A stretch of DNA of 29,519 bases, from positions 1 to 29,519 of the forward strand of contig JAETTS010000002.1 in the NCBI GenBank assembly GCA_021769025.1. The letters run 5' to 3'. A program made the translations under genes and the position numbers. This document shows positions 24,967 to 29,519 of the stretch, in pieces. Position 1 is the first letter of the stretch, and every line of letters starts with the position of its first letter. Below the pieces are notes generated by a model. That model worked only from the letters and a program-made list of their open reading frames with translations, had not been told where the DNA came from and ran no database searches. Source of the DNA: Enterocloster bolteae. GTDB lineage: Bacteria; Bacillota_A; Clostridia; Lachnospirales; Lachnospiraceae.

Positions 24967-24988
24967 GACACACCCACCCGGGTGTATC
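24967..24988 (-). promoter_or_regulatory. Hairpin in the rpmJ leader
   Basis: GACACACCC / GGGTGTATC (24967-24975 with 24980-24988), nine pairs including one G-T, with a four-base loop. It ends 20 bases before the rpmJ GTG, close to the ribosome binding site. It could control translation of the alpha block. Confidence 0.6.
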
Positions 24989-25057
24989 CTCTTCCTTACC
25001 TTATGGTATATCCTTTTGGGCAAAGTTCACCTGGTACTTCAACAAAGTCGCTAAAGC

Positions 25058-25086
25058 ATTATACCATCTTTTCCCTTGAAACGCAA
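25058..25086 (-). promoter_or_regulatory. Internal sigma-A promoter before rpmJ
   Basis: The minus strand has -35 TTGCGT (25086-25081), a 17-nt spacer and a perfect -10 TATAAT (25063-25058) with the extended TG motif just upstream. It lies between infA and rpmJ and predicts a start near 25051 with a leader of about 105 nt. Confidence 0.82.
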
Positions 25087-25094
25087 GCATTTTC

Positions 25095-25313
25095 TTACTT
25101 ATCTCTCCAAATAATCCGTCCCTTGGACAAATCATAAGGCGACAATTCAATGGTTACTTTATCGCCTGGCAAAATCTTAATATAATTCATACGCAGCTTG
25201 CCACTGATATGTGCCAGAACCTGATGTCCATTCTCCAGCTCTACCTGGAACATGGCATTGGGCAGCTTTTCAACTACGATCCCTTCAATTTCAATTACAT
25301 CTGCCTTTGACAT
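25095..25313 (-). CDS. infA: Translation initiation factor IF-1
   Basis: Binds the 30S A site during initiation. 72 residues forming a single OB fold, starting [20 protein letters not shown], with [19 protein letters not shown] and the C-terminal [15 protein letters not shown], all standard for bacterial IF-1. It follows the KOW protein by 14 bp with an AAGGAGG ribosome binding site. Transcription of the next genes is boosted or taken over by the promoter immediately downstream. Confidence 0.99.
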   Translation of the reverse strand: MSKADVIEIEGIVVEKLPNAMFQVELENGHQVLAHISGKLRMNYIKILPGDKVTIELSPYDLSKGRIIWRDK

Positions 25314-25327
25314 ATGGTCTTACCTCC

Positions 25328-25591
25328 TTAGACTTGACTTTCTCTCTTGTAACATCGAATCCATCTCCTGATTTCCTCGTCTGTCAGTTTTTCTTTATGA
25401 TTCAGGCCATTATATATGACCTGTATATGCTTTTTGTTCTTACGCTTCGGCTCTTTCACCGTCCGGCTCTTTCCATCCACCAGAAAAACATATTCTCTGT
25501 CTTCCTGAATTATGACAAAGAGTTCACCTTTGTCATGTCCGGCCAGGGATTTTGCCAAAACGCCGGTTCTGCCTTCCTTTTTGCCCGCCAT
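25328..25591 (-). CDS. KOW-domain RNA-binding protein
   Basis: 87 residues: a KOW/SH3-like beta barrel at about 8-45 (GRTGVLAKSLAGHDKGELFV then EYVFLVDGKSR), resembling archaeal/eukaryotic L14e-type proteins, followed by a basic segment KEPKRKNKKHIQ. Bacillus has a similar small protein in the same place between map and infA, so it is likely a ribosome- or rRNA-associated accessory factor; the exact role is unknown. ATG 25591 is chosen over upstream in-frame starts because it begins the domain, follows the map stop by seven bases and has GGAG in the end of map. Confidence 0.9.
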   Translation of the reverse strand: MAGKKEGRTGVLAKSLAGHDKGELFVIIQEDREYVFLVDGKSRTVKEPKRKNKKHIQVIYNGLNHKEKLTDEEIRRWIRCYKRESQV

Positions 25592-25598
25592 AATAAGC

Positions 25599-26387
25599 TT
25601 ACTCCATTCCCATCGTTCTCTGCCCTGCCTCATACCCTGGCAGAGATAAAATCTCAGGGCCTTCTTCGCATATCAGAACCGTATTCTCATAATGTGCTGA
25701 TAAGGAGCCATCTTCTGTTACAACAGTCCAGTCATCGTCCAGCCAGCAGACATCCAGACGCCCTTCATTAATCATTGGCTCAATGGCCAGGGTCATTCCT
25801 GCACGCAGCTTCATACCCTTTCTTCTTGTGGCAAAATTAGGCACCTCAGGATCCTCATGGAGATGCTCCCCAATTCCGTGTCCTACCAGATCCCTGACAA
25901 CGCCATATCCAAATTTTTCCGCGTATGCCTGAATGGCGGAAGAGATGTCGTTGAGATGATTGCCAGGTTTTGCATATTTTATACCTTCAAAGAAACATTG
26001 TCTGGTTACTTCTATCAGCTTCCTGGCATGGGGGCTGATCTCTCCAATTCCGTGAGTTCTGGCTGCATCTGAATGATAGCCTTTATAGATAACCCCGGCA
26101 TCCAAGCTGACGATATCGCCTTCCTTTAAAATCCGTTTCTTACTTGGAATTCCATGGACAACCTCATCATTTACCGACACGCAGATAGAAGCCGGATATC
26201 CGTTGTAATTCTTAAAAGAAGGAATGCATCCATAGCTGCGGATAATCTCGTCTCCAAGACGGTTTATCTCCCAGGTAGACATACCCTCTCTTAATTCTTT
26301 TCCTAACTCTTCATGAGTTTTCGCCAGGATCTTCCCAGCCTCCCGCATCAGTTCAATTTCCCGTTCTGATTTGATTGTGACCGCCAT
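25599..26387 (-). CDS. map: Methionine aminopeptidase, type I
   Basis: Removes the N-terminal methionine from nascent proteins. 262 residues with all metal ligands: D96 in SLDAG, D107 in HSDAARTHG, H170 in GHGIGEHLHEDP, E203 in AIEPM and E234. H79 in VVHGIPS is the conserved catalytic histidine. It has no N-terminal zinc-finger or SH3-binding extension. It starts two bases after the adk stop, so it is tightly coupled, in the standard secY-adk-map-infA order. Confidence 0.98.
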   Translation of the reverse strand: MAVTIKSEREIELMREAGKILAKTHEELGKELREGMSTWEINRLGDEIIRSYGCIPSFKNYNGYPASICVSVNDEVVHGIPSKKRILKEGDIVSLDAGVIYKGYHSDAARTHGIGEISPHARKLIEVTRQCFFEGIKYAKPGNHLNDISSAIQAYAEKFGYGVVRDLVGHGIGEHLHEDPEVPNFATRRKGMKLRAGMTLAIEPMINEGRLDVCWLDDDWTVVTEDGSLSAHYENTVLICEEGPEILSLPGYEAGQRTMGME

Positions 26388-26389
26388 GA

Positions 26390-27037
26390 TTACTCTGCTC
26401 CCAAGACTTTGACAATGCTCTGGAACACCTCTTCCATTCCCTGGGTTCCGTCTACCTCTGCCAAAACTCCTGCCTTTTTATAGTACTCAATCAATGGCTG
26501 GGTCTGCTGATGGTACACATCCAAACGTTTCTTTACAGTCTCCGGTTTATCATCGTCTCTCAGTACCAGATTCTGTCCACAAGTGTTACAGATATCTTCC
26601 TTTTCCGGCGGATTGAAGGCTACATGATAAGTAGCTCCACAATTTAAGCAAGCGCGCCGTCCGGTCATCCGGCTGATAATATTGTCATCAGGAACATCTA
26701 CATTAATCGCATAATCAATGGCTGTTCCCATATCCGACAATGCCTGGGTTAAACTTTCTGCCTGAGGAATCGTTCTTGGGAAACCATCCAGCACATATCC
26801 GTTGGCACAATCTGCTTCTTTGATTCGATCCATCAGCATCCCAATGGTAATCTCGTCTGGAACCAGCATCCCCTGATCCATAAAGCTTTTGGCCTTCTTG
26901 CCAAGCTGGGTTCCGCCCTTTATATTGGCTCGAAAAATATCTCCGGTAGAGATATGAGGAATCTTATATTTGTCTGCAATTCGTTTTGCCTGCGTACCTT
27001 TTCCCGCACCGGGAGCCCCTAACATAATAAGCTTCAT
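26390..27037 (-). CDS. adk: Adenylate kinase, zinc-containing LID type
   Basis: Interconverts ATP plus AMP and two ADP. 215 residues: P-loop GAPGAGKGT at 7-15, the AMP-binding [18 protein letters not shown], and a LID domain with C130, C133, C150 and C153, the four-cysteine zinc site of Gram-positive forms. ATG 27037 follows GGAGAGAGGG. It is separated from secY by a 104-bp gap with a strong hairpin, which probably lowers or uncouples adk expression from the ribosomal genes. Confidence 0.98.
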   Translation of the reverse strand: MKLIMLGAPGAGKGTQAKRIADKYKIPHISTGDIFRANIKGGTQLGKKAKSFMDQGMLVPDEITIGMLMDRIKEADCANGYVLDGFPRTIPQAESLTQALSDMGTAIDYAINVDVPDDNIISRMTGRRACLNCGATYHVAFNPPEKEDICNTCGQNLVLRDDDKPETVKKRLDVYHQQTQPLIEYYKKAGVLAEVDGTQGMEEVFQSIVKVLGAE

Positions 27038-27101
27038 GCCCTCTCTCCTCTCTAACGCTTTACACGCATTGACGCGCGTGCCAATTCAACTTCTTGGTAA
27101 G

Positions 27102-27135
27102 GCAAAAGAAAGGGCTCGAATGCCCTTTCTTTTGC
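27102..27135 (-). terminator. Terminator-like attenuator between secY and adk
   Basis: A perfect 14-bp stem GCAAAAGAAAGGGC / GCCCTTTCTTTTGC (27102-27115 with 27122-27135) with a six-base loop, starting seven bases after the secY stop. The 3' arm is T-rich but no long T run follows, so partial termination or mRNA 3'-end stabilisation is likely. A smaller CACGC/GCGTG hairpin lies at 27063-27080, and a weak TTGAAT/TGTAAA promoter-like pair lies between it and adk. Confidence 0.65.
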
Positions 27136-27141
27136 AGTGCA

Positions 27142-28458
27142 TTAATCGTTTAAAAATCCTTTGTAATTACGCACAAGCATCTGTGATTCAATCGCCTTAA
27201 TTGTCTCCAGAATAACCCCGACAATAATAATCAGAGACGTACCTGCAAACGACAAATTGCCAATATTAAACAGGCCAGAAACAATGATGGGTACAATGCT
27301 GACAACGATCAATCCGCAAGCTCCAATGAATACAATATAATTCAAGATATTGTTCAGGTAATCGGAGGTAGGCTTTCCAGGACGGATACCTGGGATGAAG
27401 CCCCCCTGCTTCTTAATGTTGTTGGCAACTTCCAGAGGGTTGAAGGTGATGGAAGTATAGAAATATGCAAATACCACAATCAATACCAGATAAATCACCA
27501 GTCCAATGGAATACACCGGTTGATCCGGCCTGAACCAGGATGCCGAACTTAGCATTCTTAGAATCTTGCCTCCAAAGGTAGAATAATCAACCTGGAAGAA
27601 CTGGGCAATCATAACCGGAGTGGACATAATGGAAGATGCAAAAATTACCGGAATCACACCAGCCGTATTGATCTTTAGCGGGATCACGGAAGAGCGTCCT
27701 CCTACCATTCTTCTTCCCTGCATCTTCTGGGAATACTGCACCGGAATCCGTCTCTCTCCATCCTGCAAAACGATAACAAAAACCACCATCGCTCCAATAA
27801 CCGCCAATATAATGAGACCTGTCACAATCCTCACCGGAATATTTCCTTTGTTCAGGAATCGAGTATAAAGCGTATTGATATCATTGGGAAGGCTGGAAAT
27901 AATGTTAAACAGCAACACGATGGAGATACCGTTTCCTACGCCGTTTTCTGTAATTCTCTCACCAATCCACATCAGCAAAGCGCTTCCTGCCGTCATCGTG
28001 GCAACCGCAACAATAATGCTTAATGCATTAAACTCTTTTAAAAGTCCCTGTCCGCCGAATCCTACCGCCATAGCGATTGACTCGATCAAAGCCAGCGCTA
28101 CCGTAAGATAACGGGTATACTCAGCAACTTTTCTTCTGCCATCTTCGCCTTCCCGCTGCATCTCCTCTAATTTAGGAATTGCAATGGTCATCAACTGCAT
28201 AATAATGGAAGAAGTAATATATGGGGTAATGCTCAAAGCAAAGACGGACATGCTGGTGAAAGAACCACCGGTCATGGAATTGAAGAAATTAAATGCGTCT
28301 CCGCTCTGTTGTGCAAAAAAGTCTGCAAAATAATTTGTGTTAACTCCAGGAATCGGCAGTTGGGATCCGAAGCGAATTACCACCAGCATCATAAAGGTGT
28401 ACAGCAGCTTTTTTCGGATGTCCTTAATACGTAACGCGTCTCGGAGTGTTTTTAGCAT
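27142..28458 (-). CDS. secY: Protein translocase channel subunit SecY
   Basis: Forms the membrane channel through which SecA pushes preproteins. 438 residues with ten predicted membrane segments. The N-terminal cytoplasmic start LRDALRIKDIRKKLLYTFMM, the plug region after the first helix, the SVFALSITPYITSSIIMQL segment, and the cytoplasmic loop IRPGKPTSDYLNNILN are family-typical. Its ATG lies two bases before the rplO stop in transcription terms, with GAGGTGATC in the end of rplO, so translation is coupled. secA is about 23 kb away in this window. Confidence 0.98.
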   Translation of the reverse strand: MLKTLRDALRIKDIRKKLLYTFMMLVVIRFGSQLPIPGVNTNYFADFFAQQSGDAFNFFNSMTGGSFTSMSVFALSITPYITSSIIMQLMTIAIPKLEEMQREGEDGRRKVAEYTRYLTVALALIESIAMAVGFGGQGLLKEFNALSIIVAVATMTAGSALLMWIGERITENGVGNGISIVLLFNIISSLPNDINTLYTRFLNKGNIPVRIVTGLIILAVIGAMVVFVIVLQDGERRIPVQYSQKMQGRRMVGGRSSVIPLKINTAGVIPVIFASSIMSTPVMIAQFFQVDYSTFGGKILRMLSSASWFRPDQPVYSIGLVIYLVLIVVFAYFYTSITFNPLEVANNIKKQGGFIPGIRPGKPTSDYLNNILNYIVFIGACGLIVVSIVPIIVSGLFNIGNLSFAGTSLIIIVGVILETIKAIESQMLVRNYKGFLND

Positions 28459-28459
28459 A

Positions 28460-28900
28460 CTAGATCACCTCACAGGTTCCGCCGACTGCTTCAATCTTGG
28501 CCTTTGCGCCTTCGCTGAATGCATCAACTTTAACCGTAAGTTTCTTGGTCAGTTCACCATTACCAAGAATCTTAACACCGTCTCTCGGGTTCTTAACAAT
28601 ACCGATTTCCATCAAAGACTCTACTGTCACGACTGCATCATTGTCGAATTTCTCTAGTGCGCTAACGTTGATACCAACGATCTCTTTGGTGTTACGGTTC
28701 GTAAAGCCCCTCTTCGGAAGACGTCTGTATAATGGCATCTGGCCGCCTTCGAAGCCTGGTCTGGGAGCGCCGGAACGTGCTTTCTGGCCCTTATGACCTT
28801 TACCAGCAGTTTTTCCGTTGCCTGAGCCATGGCCGCGGCCTCTACGGAAATTGTCGCTGTGCTTGGAACCCTTAGCTGGCTTTAAATTTGATAAATCCAT
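28460..28900 (-). CDS. rplO: 50S ribosomal protein L15
   Basis: Late-assembling large-subunit protein. 146 residues from ATG 28900: [20 protein letters not shown], the glycine-rich [20 protein letters not shown], and [21 protein letters not shown] 28900 has a perfect AAGGAGGTG eight bases upstream, so an in-frame start seven codons earlier is rejected. The stop is TAG, one of three genes in this window with certain TAG ends (with secA and the phospholipase-like gene). Confidence 0.98.
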   Translation of the reverse strand: MDLSNLKPAKGSKHSDNFRRGRGHGSGNGKTAGKGHKGQKARSGAPRPGFEGGQMPLYRRLPKRGFTNRNTKEIVGINVSALEKFDNDAVVTVESLMEIGIVKNPRDGVKILGNGELTKKLTVKVDAFSEGAKAKIEAVGGTCEVI

Positions 28901-28923
28901 ATCTGCACCTCCTTGTCTCAATA

Positions 28924-29106
28924 TTAAACTTCTTCTACTTTTACTAAATGTCTTACATGCCAGATCATACCTCTTATTGCTTCATTGTCCGGCATCTCAA
29001 CGGTTTTGTTTAACTTTCTTAATCCTAATGCCTCCACGGTCGCTCTCTGCTTGGGAATTGCACCGATGGGGGATTTGACTAAAGTGATTTTTAATTTTTC
29101 AGCCAT
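28924..29106 (-). CDS. rpmD: 50S ribosomal protein L30
   Basis: Small large-subunit protein of 60 residues: [36 protein letters not shown] and a closing [15 protein letters not shown], all standard for bacterial L30. It lies between rpsE and rplO, 13 and 23 bp away, with an AAGGAGGA ribosome binding site. Confidence 0.98.
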   Translation of the reverse strand: MAEKLKITLVKSPIGAIPKQRATVEALGLRKLNKTVEMPDNEAIRGMIWHVRHLVKVEEV

Positions 29107-29119
29107 TTTCTCGTCCTCC

Positions 29120-29519
29120 TTAGCCTACAACTTCTTCTACGGATTTACCGCGAAGTCTTGCGACTTCCTCCGGAGTCTTCATCTGGCATAATCCGTTTAA
29201 GGTAGCCAAAACAACATTGGTCTTGTTATTGGAACCTAAAGATTTTGTACGGATATTTTTAATGCCTGCCAACTCAACCACCGCACGGGCCGGTCCGCCA
29301 GCGATGATACCAGTACCTTCAGGAGCCTTCTTAAGCAGTACGGTTGCACTGCCAAACTTACCAAGGAAATCATGAGGAACACTCTTATTCTCATCTACCG
29401 GAATCTCCACCAGATTCTTCATAGCAGCTTCTTTTCCTTTGCGGATCGCCTCCGGAACCTCACCTGCTTTACCAAGGCCTGCACCTACGTGTCCATTTCC
29501 ATCACCTACTACTACTAAA
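29120..29519 (-). CDS. rpsE: 30S ribosomal protein S5, C-terminal part (cut by window edge)
   Basis: Small-subunit protein at the mRNA entry, important for decoding accuracy. The frame enters from the right edge reading [20 protein letters not shown], the hallmark of S5's RNA-binding domain, then [35 protein letters not shown] and the C-terminal [20 protein letters not shown]. About 132 residues are visible; the N-terminal part lies outside. The ATG at 29422 is an internal methionine, not the start. Confidence 0.98.
   Translation of the reverse strand, partial: LVVVGDGNGHVGAGLGKAGEVPEAIRKGKEAAMKNLVEIPVDENKSVPHDFLGKFGSATVLLKKAPEGTGIIAGGPARAVVELAGIKNIRTKSLGSNNKTNVVLATLNGLCQMKTPEEVARLRGKSVEEVVG

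Overview
The window looks like a chromosomal segment of a Clostridia bacterium, most likely a member of the Lachnospiraceae. The evidence is the gene order of the spc/alpha ribosomal cluster running through rplQ, ecfA1-ecfA2-ecfT, truA, rplM and rpsI. It also rests on strong AGGAGG-type ribosome binding sites, sigma-A promoters with 17-nt spacers, a long L17, and secreted proteins with choline-binding-type repeats. Nearly all genes lie on the minus strand, including the ribosomal ones. Only hpf and an SDR/phospholipase pair lie on the plus strand. I saw no IS element, prophage, tRNA, rRNA or CRISPR array.

Layout, left to right: (1) 1-4545, minus: the 5' part of hom (homoserine dehydrogenase, cut by the window edge), prfB with its programmed +1 frameshift, and secA. 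(2) 4546-5105: a 560-bp gap between divergent secA and hpf. It holds a promoter for each gene and a tight cluster of DnaA-box-like sequences. (3) 5106-9013: hpf on plus, converging on a minus-strand xpaC-telA-trxB group. (4) 9014-10770, plus: a promoter, a leader with two hairpins, an SDR reductase and a zinc-dependent phospholipase C-like protein that overlap by one base. (5) 10829-14156, minus: a TetM-like translational GTPase fused to a Rae1/YacP-type NYN nuclease, overlapping greA by 26 bp. (6) 14271-19135, minus: rpsI, rplM, truA, ecfT, ecfA2, ecfA1. (7) 19141-21360, minus: two secreted cell-wall-binding-repeat proteins with their own promoter and terminator, sitting between rplQ and ecfA1. 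(8) 21434-29519, minus: rplQ, rpoA, rpsD, rpsK, rpsM, rpmJ, infA, a KOW protein, map, adk, secY, rplO, rpmD and partial rpsE.

Most of the window serves protein synthesis and export: ribosomal proteins, RNA polymerase alpha, initiation factor 1, release factor 2, methionine aminopeptidase, the Sec motor and channel, a hibernation factor and a tRNA pseudouridine synthase. The ECF genes supply the energising module of vitamin or metal transporters; no substrate-binding S component is present here.

The main points for a second look are: the GTPase-nuclease fusion coupled to greA; an in-frame TAG at codon 9 of rplM, in otherwise perfectly conserved L13 sequence; the DnaA-box cluster between secA and hpf; structured gaps inside the ribosomal operon (rpsM-rpsK, rpoA-rplQ, infA-rpmJ, secY-adk); an unexplained C-terminal extension on TruA; and the cell-wall-binding cassette inserted beside rplQ.
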